Source: Nitratidesulfovibrio termitidis HI1
GTDB lineage: Bacteria; Desulfobacterota; Desulfovibrionia; Desulfovibrionales; Desulfovibrionaceae
Assembly (NCBI RefSeq): GCF_000504305.1
Contig: NZ_KI632512.1
Coordinates: forward strand, 3,226,404-3,290,403
Direction of reading: 5' to 3'
Length of the DNA stretch: 64,000 nt
The notes under the pieces were generated by a model. The model worked only from the letters and a program-made list of their open reading frames with translations. It did not search any database and was not told the DNA's origin. The translations under genes were made by a program, and so were the position numbers. Below are positions 24,633-34,029 of the stretch, one piece after another (position 1 is the first letter of the stretch; every line of letters starts with the position of its first letter).

Positions 24633-26861
24633 CTACACCGGCACGGCCAGCACCCCGGTGACGTCGTTCACGTAGTCGCCGGAATTCTTGTACTCGCGGT
24701 ATCCGCACGAGGGCGCCGCGCCCAGGGCATGGCGCCGCCCCAGCATGTCGTGGATGCAGCTGACCCCGGTGGGATCGCTGGTGAGGGCTTGCGGCGGCAG
24801 GGCCAGCACGTGGCCGGGGCGGATGTCCGGGCTGGTGGAGGACACCACCGTGCCGCCCGCGTCCACGTACAGGCCAAAGGCCCCGTGCAGGGGGGCCTGG
24901 GCCTCGTCGCGGGGCAGGGCGTCCACCAGCATGGCCTCGAACTGCGGCTCGGCGTCGAACACGATGCCGATGCCCCCCACCGTGGCGCGCTCGTCCGCCG
25001 GGTGCATCACCGCCGCGTTGTAGACGTAGGTGGGCCGCCCGCCATACAGGTCCGACGGGGCAAAGGGCGACACCCGGTATTCCTGCTGGTTGCGGATGGA
25101 TTGCACGGTTTGCCGCACGAAATCGAGGTTTGACAGGTCGCGGCCCACGCAGCCCTCGTTGGCCGGATTGGAAACGGCCACCACCACCCCGGCGGCGTTG
25201 TACACGCACAGGTCGTGGTACACGGTGTACAGTTCGTGGATGTAGCGCAGTATCCCGGTGATGCGCCGCCGGTCTGTCTCGGGCGGCACGGTCCGCCCAT
25301 TGTCCGCCTGGGCCAGGATGTGGCGGAAGGCGGGGGTCAGCGCCCACCAGCGGCAGTCGTTGGCGCGTTCGTACAGGTTGCGGTCCATGATGTCGCAGGC
25401 CAGGGCGGCCTTGAAGCGCAGGTCGCTCAGCAGCGCCGAGGAGACCGTGGCGTACAGGTCGTCGATGGACTTGACGAACATGTCCTTGGTCTTGTGGCCG
25501 ATCTTGCGGATTTCGTCGAGCACCGGCAGGAATTCCTGGGCGTTGCGCTTTACCGCGATGATCTGGCCGTTGATGACCACCAGGCCCAGGTCCTGGTTCA
25601 CGTCTTCCGACGTGGCGGCGATGTCCAGCAGGTCGTCGGAGAAGATGCACGACTGTTCGGCGGTGTCGTTCCCCGCGTCGGCATCCCCGCCATCCCCGCG
25701 ATTTGGGGCGGGCGGATGCAGGGGCTGGGCCTGGTCCGCGCCCCCCGCGGTACAGGTGGAGTTTCCGTTGTCGGCAAAGGCGGCCTGCGGCGGGGTGGCC
25801 GCGCAGCCTCGCCAGCCCAGCCCCGCATAGCCCTGATAGCCGTTGGTGGGGGCGCTGAGGGCCAGGTATTCACCGCTGTCGCTGCCCAGAGAGGTCAGCG
25901 CGCGGGGCGCCCGCGTACCCAGGCAGGAGCCCACCCGGAAATCGCCGGGGGCGCTGGAGGCGATGACCGTGCCCGCGTCGTCGGTAAGGCACAGCACAAC
26001 GCCCTGCCTGCCGCTGACCAGCTTGCGGAAGATGCCCTCCATCTCGTTTTCGAAGCGGAAGCACAGGCACAGCACGCCCAGCGGGCGGCCCGTTTCCGGG
26101 TGCAGGATGCGGTGTGAGAAGATGTGGGCCACGGGCTTGCCGGGGCACAGGTCGGACGGGCGGAAGGTTTCCAGGTAGCCGTCTTCCGCCAGGGTGGCGG
26201 CCACCAGCGGATCGGACGAGGCGCGCACCGGGGCGGATTCGTCAAGCTGGGCGCGCACCCTGCCCTGTGTATCGAGCACGAGGATCTCGTCGTACACGGT
26301 GTACTTGTCGCGGTAGTCGCGCAGGCGGCGGCGCACGGCGGCGCAGGCGTCATCCGTTGCCATGTCGGAGCCGGCAGCGCCGTTGTCCGCGTGTGCCTTT
26401 TGGGCTGGGTCCGCATTTCTGTCCGCGTCCGCATCTTCGAGCACACCTGCATCTTCGCTCGGGCCAGTCACGCAGACCTCGGCATCGCCTTGGCGGGCGG
26501 TGGCGGCCAGAAAGTCCACCAGCACCCCGTCTGTGGCCAGAAAGCCCACGTCCGCCGTGCGTTCGAACAGGTTGCGCACCACGATGTCCACGGCCACCTG
26601 GGCCATGCCCCCCAACTCCAGCGCCACCTTGCGGGTGTTCTCGCGGGCCAGGCTGTCGATAAGCCGTTCCTGCAATTCCTGGAACTTGCGTTGGGCATCG
26701 TCCATGGAGTCGAGCAGGGTGGCGGCCACGGACAGGCTGTTGATCTTGCCGGTCAGCGAAACGCGGGTCCACCATTTGGACAGCGAGCTCAGCGAACTGC
26801 GGTATTCGCCGATGCCCGGCATGTGGTGCAGATACCTGCGTAGCTCAACGTCAATACTCAT
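24633..26861 (-). CDS. Soluble double-Cache sensor-like protein
   Basis: A 742-residue protein with no signal peptide or membrane helix. Two similar halves each hold a Cache/PAS-like sensing domain: one around VYDEILVLDTQGRVRAQLDES to ILHPETGRPLGVLCLCFRFENE, the second around VYHDLCVYNAAGVVVAVSNP to VGGIGIVFDAEPQFEAML. The halves are joined by long acidic, Ala-rich linkers (about 140-190 and 385-415). No methyl-accepting, kinase or GGDEF output is present. Cache domains usually lie outside the cell, so a cytoplasmic pair is unusual; a partner such as a CheW-type adaptor may carry the signal. The ribosome-binding site is weak. Upstream 26862-27038 is AT-rich promoter-like DNA. Confidence 0.72.
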   Translation of the reverse strand: MSIDVELRRYLHHMPGIGEYRSSLSSLSKWWTRVSLTGKINSLSVAATLLDSMDDAQRKFQELQERLIDSLARENTRKVALELGGMAQVAVDIVVRNLFERTADVGFLATDGVLVDFLAATARQGDAEVCVTGPSEDAGVLEDADADRNADPAQKAHADNGAAGSDMATDDACAAVRRRLRDYRDKYTVYDEILVLDTQGRVRAQLDESAPVRASSDPLVAATLAEDGYLETFRPSDLCPGKPVAHIFSHRILHPETGRPLGVLCLCFRFENEMEGIFRKLVSGRQGVVLCLTDDAGTVIASSAPGDFRVGSCLGTRAPRALTSLGSDSGEYLALSAPTNGYQGYAGLGWRGCAATPPQAAFADNGNSTCTAGGADQAQPLHPPAPNRGDGGDADAGNDTAEQSCIFSDDLLDIAATSEDVNQDLGLVVINGQIIAVKRNAQEFLPVLDEIRKIGHKTKDMFVKSIDDLYATVSSALLSDLRFKAALACDIMDRNLYERANDCRWWALTPAFRHILAQADNGRTVPPETDRRRITGILRYIHELYTVYHDLCVYNAAGVVVAVSNPANEGCVGRDLSNLDFVRQTVQSIRNQQEYRVSPFAPSDLYGGRPTYVYNAAVMHPADERATVGGIGIVFDAEPQFEAMLVDALPRDEAQAPLHGAFGLYVDAGGTVVSSTSPDIRPGHVLALPPQALTSDPTGVSCIHDMLGRRHALGAAPSCGYREYKNSGDYVNDVTGVLAVPV

Positions 26862-27046
26862 TTCTTTGTCTCGTTGTTGGCGTAATGACGATAACGCAAA
26901 AAAACGGGCGAGAATCTTAGCGCCGTATCTCTTGAATTGCCATGATTGTAAATATCATTATTGCGCCAGCGGTTGCCCGTGTAGAGTGAGCGCTTGAACA
27001 ATAAGCTGTAATCACATGGATTCTCGGAGGCCGAAAAATGAAAAAA

Positions 27047-27070
27047 AACCCTCAGGTGAGCCTGAGGGTT
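27047..27070 (-). terminator. Intrinsic terminator of the nik operon
   Basis: AACCCTCAGG (27047-27056) and CCTGAGGGTT (27061-27070) form a 10-bp stem. On the minus strand it is followed by an eight-base T run (27048-27041). It lies about 60 nt beyond the nikE stop codon. Confidence 0.92.
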
Positions 27071-27128
27071 CGGGGGTAACGGGAGTAGGGGGCGACTGGT
27101 AAGGTGGTTATCGCCCCGGAGTGGGGGG

Positions 27129-28097
27129 CTACCTGGGTACGCTTGCGGGCATGGCGGGCAGGATGGCCGCGCGCAACGCGTCATATGCCGCCTGGTGTGC
27201 GGCTGCCTGCTGCGAGTCCGCCTGATGCGAGTCCGCCTGATGCGAGTCCGCCTGATGCGGGTGCAACAGATGCGGGGCCTGTTGTGCGCTGGCCTGGTCG
27301 CGGGCGTGCATGTCCACCGGGGCCACCCGGCCTTCGGTAAGCACGGCGGCTTCGTCGCAGAACAGCGGCACCAGGCGCACGTCGTGGGTCACGAACAGGT
27401 AGGCGGTGCCTGTGGCGCGGCGCAGTTCGGTCAGCAGGTCCAGCACGCGGGCCTGCACCAGCATGTCCAGGCTGCTCAGGGCTTCATCCAGCAGAATCAG
27501 CCGGGGTCGGGGGGCCAGCGCGCGGGCAATGCACACCCGCTGCAACTGCCCGCCGCTCAGGCGATGGGGCAGCCGGTCCAGCAGGGACGGGGAAAGGTGC
27601 ACCTGTTCCAGCAGTTCACCGGCGCGGGCGCGGCGCTGGCGGCGGTTCAGCGTGGTGAAGTTCTCCAGCGGCTCGCCGATGATGCGCTCCACGGTCAGGC
27701 GCGGGTTCACCGCGTTCACCGAGTTCTGGAAGACCACCTGAATGTGGCGGCGGTCCTTGCCGAGTCCGTGGCGCACGTCCCGACCCCAGGTGCGTCCCAT
27801 GAAACGCACTACCCCGCCATCGGGTTGTTCCAGTCCCAGGGCGATGCGGCACAGGGTGCTCTTGCCTGCGCCGCTGGGGCCGACAACGCCGGTGCAGCCG
27901 CCTTCGCGCACGGTCAGGTCCACCCCGCGCAACACCTGCCGCTCCTGGCGCGGGGAAAACCACCCGCCGGTGCGGTAGCTGCGGGTTACCCCGCGCAGTT
28001 CCAGCAGGGGCGGGGCGTCGTGCTGCGTTGTTGCGGACTGGGGGGTAGGGGCGTCGGATGTGGTGTCGTTCATGGGGTGCATGGCGGTGTCCTTCAT
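27129..28097 (-). CDS. nikE: Nickel/peptide ABC transporter ATPase NikE
   Basis: A 322-residue ABC ATPase starting at ATG 28097, whose ATG overlaps the TGA of nikD (ATGA); GGAGG lies 6 nt upstream. Walker A is GPSGAGKST, the signature LSGGQLQRV and Walker B LILLDEALSSLD. Family features match the second ATPase of nickel/oligopeptide importers. The last 60 residues include tandem HQADS repeats coded by a 15-bp repeat at about 27210-27260, followed by an Ala-rich tail, so the protein is longer than E. coli NikE. Peptide specificity is possible from this gene alone, but the linked NikA supports nickel. Confidence 0.88.
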   Translation of the reverse strand: MKDTAMHPMNDTTSDAPTPQSATTQHDAPPLLELRGVTRSYRTGGWFSPRQERQVLRGVDLTVREGGCTGVVGPSGAGKSTLCRIALGLEQPDGGVVRFMGRTWGRDVRHGLGKDRRHIQVVFQNSVNAVNPRLTVERIIGEPLENFTTLNRRQRRARAGELLEQVHLSPSLLDRLPHRLSGGQLQRVCIARALAPRPRLILLDEALSSLDMLVQARVLDLLTELRRATGTAYLFVTHDVRLVPLFCDEAAVLTEGRVAPVDMHARDQASAQQAPHLLHPHQADSHQADSHQADSQQAAAHQAAYDALRAAILPAMPASVPR

Positions 28098-29089
28098 GGG
28101 CGGCCTCCGGCGGCGGGAGACGTGGCGGGATGCCGCGGCACGGCGACATCCCCATGCGGTGGGCACAGGCCGTACAGCCGGTGGTGCGCGGCCAGCAGGG
28201 CGCGGGTGTACGGATGGCGCGGCGCGGCGAACAGATCGCGCACGTCGCCCTGTTCCACCACCCGGCCATGGCGCATGACGGCCATGCGGTGGGCCATGCG
28301 GGCCGCCACGCTGAGGTCGTGCGTCACCAGCAGGATGGCCATGTTGCGGGTGCGCCGCACCTGGTCCAGAAGGTCCAGCACGCGGGCCTGCGAGGGCAGG
28401 TCGAGGTCGGTGGTGGGTTCGTCGGCGATGAGCAGGGGCACGTCCAGCACCAGGGCCAGGGCGATCATCACCCGCTGGAGCATGCCGCCGCTCATCTGGA
28501 ACGGATAGTGGCGCAGGATGGCCTGCGCATCGTCAAACCCCACCTCGCGCAGGGCGGCACAAGCCGCCGTGCGCCAGTCGGCCCGGGGGGCGTTGCTGCT
28601 TCCGGCGGGCCGGTGCGCGGCCAGGGTTTCCTGGAAATGCGCGCCGATGGTGAACACCGGGTCGAAGCAACTGGCCGGGTTTTGCAGCACGTAGGCGGCC
28701 CCGCGCCCGCGCAGCAGGCGCAGACGTTCCGTCGGCGGGCCGGACGCGCCCTGTCCGTCCACGGTCTGGCCATGCACGCGGATGGCGCCCGCCGTGCGGG
28801 TCACGCCGTCGGGCAACATGCCCAGCAGGGACATGCAGGTCAGCGATTTGCCGCACCCGCTGGGGCCAACCAGGCAGACCACCTGGCCGCGTTCCACGGT
28901 CAGGTCCACGGGGCCTACAAGCGGGGGGGCGGCCAAGGGAGGAACGGATTCAATGCTGCCGATTGCCGCATCGCCGGGACGGACGGCGCGGCGCAGTTCC
29001 AGCCCGCGCACCACCAGTGCGGGCTCAAGGGCGGAAGCGGGGTCGGGACCGTGCGTGGAATCGGTCTGCGAAGCTGTCATGTGGCTCAT
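28094..29089 (-). CDS. nikD: Nickel ABC transporter ATPase NikD
   Basis: A 331-residue ABC ATPase with Walker A GPSGCGKS, Q-loop QNPASCFDPVF, signature MSGGMLQRVMIA and Walker B LLIADEPTTDLD. The Q-loop and signature agree with NikD/DppD-type ATPases. Residues 1-45 are a variable extension before the first strand. Start ATG 29089 overlaps the nikC stop in an ATGA, and its own stop overlaps the nikE start in the same way, so all Nik subunits are probably made in fixed ratio. Confidence 0.88.
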   Translation of the reverse strand: MSHMTASQTDSTHGPDPASALEPALVVRGLELRRAVRPGDAAIGSIESVPPLAAPPLVGPVDLTVERGQVVCLVGPSGCGKSLTCMSLLGMLPDGVTRTAGAIRVHGQTVDGQGASGPPTERLRLLRGRGAAYVLQNPASCFDPVFTIGAHFQETLAAHRPAGSSNAPRADWRTAACAALREVGFDDAQAILRHYPFQMSGGMLQRVMIALALVLDVPLLIADEPTTDLDLPSQARVLDLLDQVRRTRNMAILLVTHDLSVAARMAHRMAVMRHGRVVEQGDVRDLFAAPRHPYTRALLAAHHRLYGLCPPHGDVAVPRHPATSPAAGGRP

Positions 29090-30252
29090 GCCGCCCCCTC
29101 GCGCGCACCTGCGCGTACCCCGTGGAAGTCCGCAGGGCTGTCGTCTTCGTGGCCTGCCGCACCCCGTTCATCCTGTTCGTCCGGTTCGTCCGGTTCGCCC
29201 ATTTCGTTTGGCCCGTCCAGTCCGTCCAACCCATAAGTACCATCGGGGCCGTGCGCCCCGCAGGCCGCATCCCGTTCCGTCTCGCGCGCGGCGGCGGGGT
29301 CCAGCGCGTCGCGCAGGGCATCGCCCAGCAGGTTGAAGGCCATCACCGTCACGAAGATCATCAGGCCGGGGTACAGCAATTGTTCCGGATGCGCGCCGAT
29401 GTATTCGCGCGCATCGCCGATCATCACTCCCCATTCCGGCGTCGGTGGGCGCACCCCAAGACCCAGGAAGGACAGGCCGGAGACGTGCAGCAGCATGTGG
29501 CCCACGTCCAGCCCGGCCATGACCAGCAGCTGGGCCAGCACCGGCGGCAGGATGTGCCGCAGCACCAGCCGCGCCGGGCGGGTGCCCGCAGCGCGCGCGG
29601 CCAGCACGTATTCGCGCTGTTTCAGCCCCAGCACCAGCCCGCGCGCGAACCGCGCGTACCAGGCCCAGTGGGTGCAGGCCACGGCAATGACCACGTTGGT
29701 CAGCCCCGAGCCCAGCACCCCCACCAGGAACAGCGCCAGGATGAAGGTGGGAAAGGTCATGAATACGTCGCAGGCGCGCATGAGCAGGCCATCCACCCGG
29801 CCCCCCGCGTAGCCCGCCACGCACCCCGCCGTCAGCCCCACGGCCACGATGCAGGTCAGGATGGCCCCCACGGCGAACAGCGAAACCCGCGTGCCGTGGC
29901 ACAGCCGGGCCAGCACGCTGCGGCCGAGGTGGTCGGTGCCAAGGGGTTCTTCCAGGCTGGGGGCCTCGAACTTGCGGGTGATGTCCACGTCAGCAGGATG
30001 GCGAGGAGAAAGGTACGGGGCAAACACGGCCATGGACAGGATGATGCACAGCAGGGCCAGCGCGGCCAGGGCCGTGGGCCGCGACAGCAACTGGCGCAGC
30101 AGGGTGTTGCCCGGGGGCGCGTCGGACACGGTCGCGGGGGCAGGCACGGTGAAGGGCGTGTAGGTGGCGAGGGGGGCCGGACTGGTGCGGTCAGTGTGGC
30201 CAGTGAGATCGGTGTGGCCGGTATGGCCAATACGATCGGTACGGCTGGTCAT
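29086..30252 (-). CDS. nikC: Nickel ABC transporter permease NikC
   Basis: A 388-residue permease. The central part has about six membrane helices and the EAA loop (EYVLAARAAGTRPARLVLRHILPP) that docks the ATPases, with GTDHLGRSVLARLCHG near residue 105 typical of NikC/DppC. Both ends carry degenerate repeats coded by 9-bp units: TDRIGHTGHTDLTGHTDR at the start and GLDGLDG...DEPDEQDE at the end. These extensions add about 90 residues to the normal length. The start ATG 30252 overlaps the nikB stop (ATGA). Confidence 0.88.
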   Translation of the reverse strand: MTSRTDRIGHTGHTDLTGHTDRTSPAPLATYTPFTVPAPATVSDAPPGNTLLRQLLSRPTALAALALLCIILSMAVFAPYLSPRHPADVDITRKFEAPSLEEPLGTDHLGRSVLARLCHGTRVSLFAVGAILTCIVAVGLTAGCVAGYAGGRVDGLLMRACDVFMTFPTFILALFLVGVLGSGLTNVVIAVACTHWAWYARFARGLVLGLKQREYVLAARAAGTRPARLVLRHILPPVLAQLLVMAGLDVGHMLLHVSGLSFLGLGVRPPTPEWGVMIGDAREYIGAHPEQLLYPGLMIFVTVMAFNLLGDALRDALDPAAARETERDAACGAHGPDGTYGLDGLDGPNEMGEPDEPDEQDERGAAGHEDDSPADFHGVRAGAREGAA

Positions 30253-31190
30253 GCGCGGTCCTCCCCCAGCCGGATGCGCGGGTCGGCCCACGCGTACAGG
30301 ATGTCCACGGCCAGATTGCACAGCACGAAGATGGCCGTCATCAGCAGCATGAAGCATTGCAGGATGGGATAGTCGCGGTTGTACACGGCGGATACCGCGT
30401 AGCGGCCCACGCCCGGCCAGGCGAACACCGTTTCCACGATCACCGCGCCGCCCAGCAGTTCGCCCACGTGCATGCCGAGGGATGTCAGCACCGGGATCAG
30501 CGAATTCTTGAACATGTGCCGCCACACCACGCCGCGCTCGGAAATGCCGCGTGCCCGTGCGTACATGATGTGCCGGGCGTGCATGTTTTCCAGCAGGCTG
30601 GTGCGGATGAGCCGGGTGTTGATGCCCATGGGCATCAGCGACAGGGTGACGGCGGGCAGCACCAGATGTTCGAGACCGCCGCGCCCCAGCGCGGGCAGCC
30701 AGCCCAGCTTGACCGCGAACAGCCACACCAGCAGGAAGCCCAGCCAGAAATTGGGCAGGGACACGCTGGTGAAGGACAGGGCGCGGGCCGCGTTGTCCAG
30801 CGGTCGGTCGCGGTGCAGGGCCGCGCCGACCCCCAGGGGGATGCTGACGGCCAGGGTGAGCAGCAGGGCCGCCCCGGCCAGTTGCAGGGTGGCGGGCAGG
30901 TAGTGCAGCACCTCGCCCAGCACCGGGCGGCCCGTGACGTAGGATTTGCCGAAGTCGCCTGTGACGGCGCGGGCCAGCCAGCGGGCGTACTGTTCCCACA
31001 GGGGCAGGTCCAGTTCCAGCATGCGGCGGGCGGTGGTCAGGGCCTCGTCGGTGGGGGGGATGCGTGACAGGCGCAGGTAGGCCATGGCCGGGTCGCCCTG
31101 TGCTGCGCGCAGCAGCAGGAAGACCACCACCGAGACCAGCAGCAGCAGGGGGATGAGCGCGGCGAGGCGTTTCAGTATGTAGGCGGGCAT
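30249..31190 (-). CDS. nikB: Nickel ABC transporter permease NikB
   Basis: A 313-residue permease of normal length. It starts MPAYILKRLAALIPLLLLVS, has the family motif GDFGKSYVTGRPV and the EAA loop (YARARGISERGVVWRHMFKNSLIP), and ends in about six membrane helices. It forms the channel with NikC. The stop overlaps the nikC start by 4 bp. About 80 nt separate it from nikA. Confidence 0.9.
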   Translation of the reverse strand: MPAYILKRLAALIPLLLLVSVVVFLLLRAAQGDPAMAYLRLSRIPPTDEALTTARRMLELDLPLWEQYARWLARAVTGDFGKSYVTGRPVLGEVLHYLPATLQLAGAALLLTLAVSIPLGVGAALHRDRPLDNAARALSFTSVSLPNFWLGFLLVWLFAVKLGWLPALGRGGLEHLVLPAVTLSLMPMGINTRLIRTSLLENMHARHIMYARARGISERGVVWRHMFKNSLIPVLTSLGMHVGELLGGAVIVETVFAWPGVGRYAVSAVYNRDYPILQCFMLLMTAIFVLCNLAVDILYAWADPRIRLGEDRA

Positions 31191-31273
31191 GCGTGGTTTC
31201 CGGGGCTGGGGGCTGTGGGGATGGGGGGCGGAAAAAGGGAAGGCGGCGCGTGGCCGCCCTCCCGTTCCTCGCC

Positions 31274-32947
31274 CTATTTCAGGCGCATGTCCTCGAAGGG
31301 GATTTCCGTGTCCATGGCGCCAAAGTGAACCCCGTCCACGCGGGCGGTGTGCACCACCATGCTGGTCTGGTAGGTCAGCGGCAGGTACACGGCCTGATCG
31401 TGCAGGGTGGTCAGGATGTCGCGGTACAGGTTCTGGCGCGTGGTTTCGTCGGTGGTCAGCAGCACCTTGCCGATCCTGGCGTCGATGTCGGCCTTCATGG
31501 GCAGGCCGATCTGGGCCTGGTAGTCGGCGTGGGTGGGCACGCGCATGCCGCTGACGAAGGAATGCGGGTCGTAGGGCGCGCCCCAGGTGTCGCCGAAGAC
31601 CATGCCGAACGCGCCGCTCTTCTGGCGTTCGCCGATGGCGTCTTCTTCCTCGCCGATCAGGTTGGCCTGCACGCCAACGCGGGCCAGTTCAGATTGCAGG
31701 AATTCGGCGATGGCCTTTTGCAGGACGTCGTTGCCCACGAAGCACAGGTCCACGGACAGCGGCTTGCCGTCCTTCATGCGCGGGCCCTTGGGGTCCTGGG
31801 GATTAGTGCGTTTCCAGCCCGCCCCGTCCAGCAGGGCTTCCGCCCTGGCGGTGTCGTGGGCGTAGGGGGGCAGCTTCAGGTCGCAGTAGGGGGACGTGGG
31901 CGGGAACAGGGCGTCGGCGCGCGCCTCCGCGTTCAGGAAGATGCCCTTGACCATGGCGTCCTTGTCGATGGCGTGCAGGATGGCCTTGCGCACGGCGATG
32001 TCGGCGGTGGGGCCGCTTTTGCTGTTCAGCGCGATGACCCGGCTGGCCTGCGGCGGCGAAAGGTAGATGGCATACGTGCCGCCTTTCTTCAGGGCGTCGA
32101 AGGCTTCCAGGCTGATCTGCCCGCCGCCGTGTCCGCCGCCGCCGAAGACCAGGTCCAGCTCGCCCGCCTGCAGGGCCACCAGCCGGGTGTTGGGGTCCGG
32201 AATGACCCGGACCACGATGCGCTTGATGGCGGGCTTTTTGCCCCAGTAGGCGTCGTTGCGCTCCAGCACGTCGTATTCACCCTTGCGGGTTTCCACCAGT
32301 TTCCACGGGCCGGTGCCGATGGGGGCCTTGATGCCGTCGTTGGTGTTGCCGGATGCGGGAAACGCCGATGGCGACAGGAAGCGCACGGGGCGGATCAGCG
32401 CCAGTTCCTGAAGGGCGGGGTAGTAGGCGTTCTTCAGCACCAGGCGCACGGTGCGGGCGTCGGGCGTTTCCACCTTGTCGATCTGGGCCACCAGTTCCAG
32501 CCAGTCGTGCCGGGCGCGGTTGGCCAGCACCGTTTCGAAGTTCATGCGCACGGCCCTGGCATCGAAGGGCGTACCGTCGGAAAAGGTCACGCCCTTGCGC
32601 AGCGTGAAGGTGTACGCCTTGCCGTCGGGCGACACGGTCCAGCTTTCGGCCAGCCAGGGTTCGATGGCGCCGCCCTTGGCGTACTTGACCAGTGGCTCGT
32701 AGACCATGCCCTGGGCGAACATCTGGTTGGGCGAATACTTGTGCGGGTTCAGCTCGCCCACGTTGGAGGGCCAGGAGTAGCGCAGGGTATCCGCCGGGGT
32801 GTCGGCGGCGTGCGCGGCGCCGGGCGCGGCCAGGCCGCCCGCCAGCGTCACGGTGAACAGCATGAGAACGGCGAACATGGGCAAAAGAAGCGCCCGCAGC
32901 CAGTGGCGCGGGAAATGGACGGCAACGGACGGCGACCGGGTCGGCAT
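31274..32947 (-). CDS. nikA: Nickel-binding periplasmic protein NikA
   Basis: A 557-residue extracytoplasmic solute-binding protein with an Ala-cleaved signal (about residues 1-48, ...GAAHA). The mature protein matches E. coli NikA closely in its blocks: WPSNVGELNPHKYSPNQMFA, RHDWLELVAQI, NAYYPALQELAL, GIKAPIGTGPWKL, IGEEEDAIGERQ, TWGAPYDPHSF and YRDILTTLHDQAVYLP. This separates it from oligopeptide-binding relatives and supports nickel uptake. Nickel is needed for the [NiFe] hydrogenases of sulfate reducers. It is first in the nikABCDE operon, preceded by AT-rich DNA with repeated TTCGAAT motifs. Confidence 0.93.
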   Translation of the reverse strand: MPTRSPSVAVHFPRHWLRALLLPMFAVLMLFTVTLAGGLAAPGAAHAADTPADTLRYSWPSNVGELNPHKYSPNQMFAQGMVYEPLVKYAKGGAIEPWLAESWTVSPDGKAYTFTLRKGVTFSDGTPFDARAVRMNFETVLANRARHDWLELVAQIDKVETPDARTVRLVLKNAYYPALQELALIRPVRFLSPSAFPASGNTNDGIKAPIGTGPWKLVETRKGEYDVLERNDAYWGKKPAIKRIVVRVIPDPNTRLVALQAGELDLVFGGGGHGGGQISLEAFDALKKGGTYAIYLSPPQASRVIALNSKSGPTADIAVRKAILHAIDKDAMVKGIFLNAEARADALFPPTSPYCDLKLPPYAHDTARAEALLDGAGWKRTNPQDPKGPRMKDGKPLSVDLCFVGNDVLQKAIAEFLQSELARVGVQANLIGEEEDAIGERQKSGAFGMVFGDTWGAPYDPHSFVSGMRVPTHADYQAQIGLPMKADIDARIGKVLLTTDETTRQNLYRDILTTLHDQAVYLPLTYQTSMVVHTARVDGVHFGAMDTEIPFEDMRLK

Positions 32948-32968
32948 GTCGTTCTCCGGAATTTGAAT

Positions 32969-33034
32969 GTGTATTTCGAATAAAAAAAAATGAAGTGTGC
33001 TACTTCGAATGCCAGAGTGGAAAAATCATGTCAA
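32969..33034 (-). promoter_or_regulatory. nik promoter region with TTCGAAT repeats
   Basis: On the minus strand TTGACA (33034-33029) is spaced 17 bp from a weak -10 (CATTCG, 33011-33006). TTCGAAT occurs at 33004-33010, over that -10, and again at 32975-32981, 29 bp away, both with a nearby GTGT. This looks like a repressible promoter; a NikR-type regulator is an obvious candidate, but the motif was not matched to a known site. The rest of the gap (33035-33538) shows no supported gene. Confidence 0.4.
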
Positions 33035-33538
33035 CGACAGGACGGACAAGGAGTGGTTACCTTCTGCAATGATGTTTCATGCAGAGTAGTTAGTGAGTTG
33101 CCGTTTGTGATGCGGGCAGCGGGGCGAACGCCGTGATTACGGGGCAGGATGGTTGCGGCGGTATGTCGGGGCAGCAGCCGGGGCCGGACCGTCCGCACAA
33201 GCAGGAGTGGCGCCCCAGGGGACTGCTTCACAATCCGGATGGCGCGGACCACGTCGGCAAGAAACCGCGTGTGATCAGCCCGGAGCGGGGGGAGCATGAT
33301 ATTTCCGCCAATGTCTGCGCTGGCGCTTTCATAAGGGGGGCGGTGGATGTACAATAGACATCGTAAAACGCAGAAACAGTCACGAATTTTCAGGACAAGC
33401 AACGGTCACGATAATTTTATTTTGCATGACTCTTCACAGGTGTTATCTTGTACGCATGAATTCCCCTGCGGCGAACCGTTCACGCAGGAAATTGCATATC
33501 AACGCACAGCCATGCTCAGTCATGACAGGAGAACCATC

Positions 33539-33748
33539 ATGAAAGTCAGCGCTCGCAACCTGATCCCCGGCAAGGTCAAGGAAATCACCGTCGGTGCCGT
33601 CAACTCGGAAGTGATCATCGAAGTGGCCCCCGGCATCGAAGTGGTATCCATCATCACCAAGCGTTCGGTGGAAGACATGGGCCTCAAGAAGGGCTCGGAC
33701 GTGAAGGCCATGGTCAAGGCCTCCAACGTCATGATCGTCACCGACTAG
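33539..33748 (+). CDS. mop: Molbindin (TOBE-domain molybdate-binding protein)
   Basis: A 69-residue single TOBE domain: SARNLIPGKVKEITVGAVNSEVIIEV, ITKRSVEDMGLKKGSDV, and ASNVMI at the end. This matches the Mop/molbindin family, small cytoplasmic proteins that form hexamers and store molybdate or tungstate for cofactor synthesis. ATG 33539 has AGGAG about 8 nt upstream; longer forms include AT-rich DNA that is probably the promoter region. It is divergent from nikA, so metal-supply genes are adjacent but separately transcribed. Confidence 0.92.
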   Translation: MKVSARNLIPGKVKEITVGAVNSEVIIEVAPGIEVVSIITKRSVEDMGLKKGSDVKAMVKASNVMIVTD

Positions 33749-33804
33749 CACGTTCGGCATGGGGCGCGGCAACGGCGCCGACCCCCCGATGCTCCAAGAC
33801 GACG

Positions 33805-33836
33805 AAGCCCCCGCTCCGCAAGGAACGGGGGCTTTT
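33805..33836 (+). terminator. Intrinsic terminator of mop
   Basis: AAGCCCCCG (33805-33813) pairs with CGGGGGCTT (33826-33834), followed by TT. The stem is strong and lies about 55 nt after the stop. Confidence 0.85.
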
Positions 33837-33989
33837 GCATGCGCCGGGAGGCTACGGCCGTTTTGAATTCAGTTCGGTACAGGCGGCGAGCCTATCGATG
33901 GCGGATGGCTTGTCCGACAAATGTCCTTCAAATGTCCGTCCGTCAGCAGGCGACTGCGTATCGGGTTCGTCCTGATCGACAAACGCAAA

Positions 33990-34019
33990 AAAGGGTTGGA
34001 ACATGTGTTCCAACCCTTT
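33990..34019 (-). terminator. Intrinsic terminator of tRNA-Phe
   Basis: A 14-bp perfect palindromic stem (AAAGGGTTGGAACA with its complement) lies 11 nt beyond the tRNA 3' end, and on the minus strand it runs into a T-rich tract. Confidence 0.88.
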
Positions 34020-34029
34020 GCTGTCTGCG

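Noticed and set aside
33031-33402. 123-codon minus-strand frame between nikA and mop
   Set aside because: No ribosome-binding site and no recognisable protein; it covers the likely promoters of nikA and mop.
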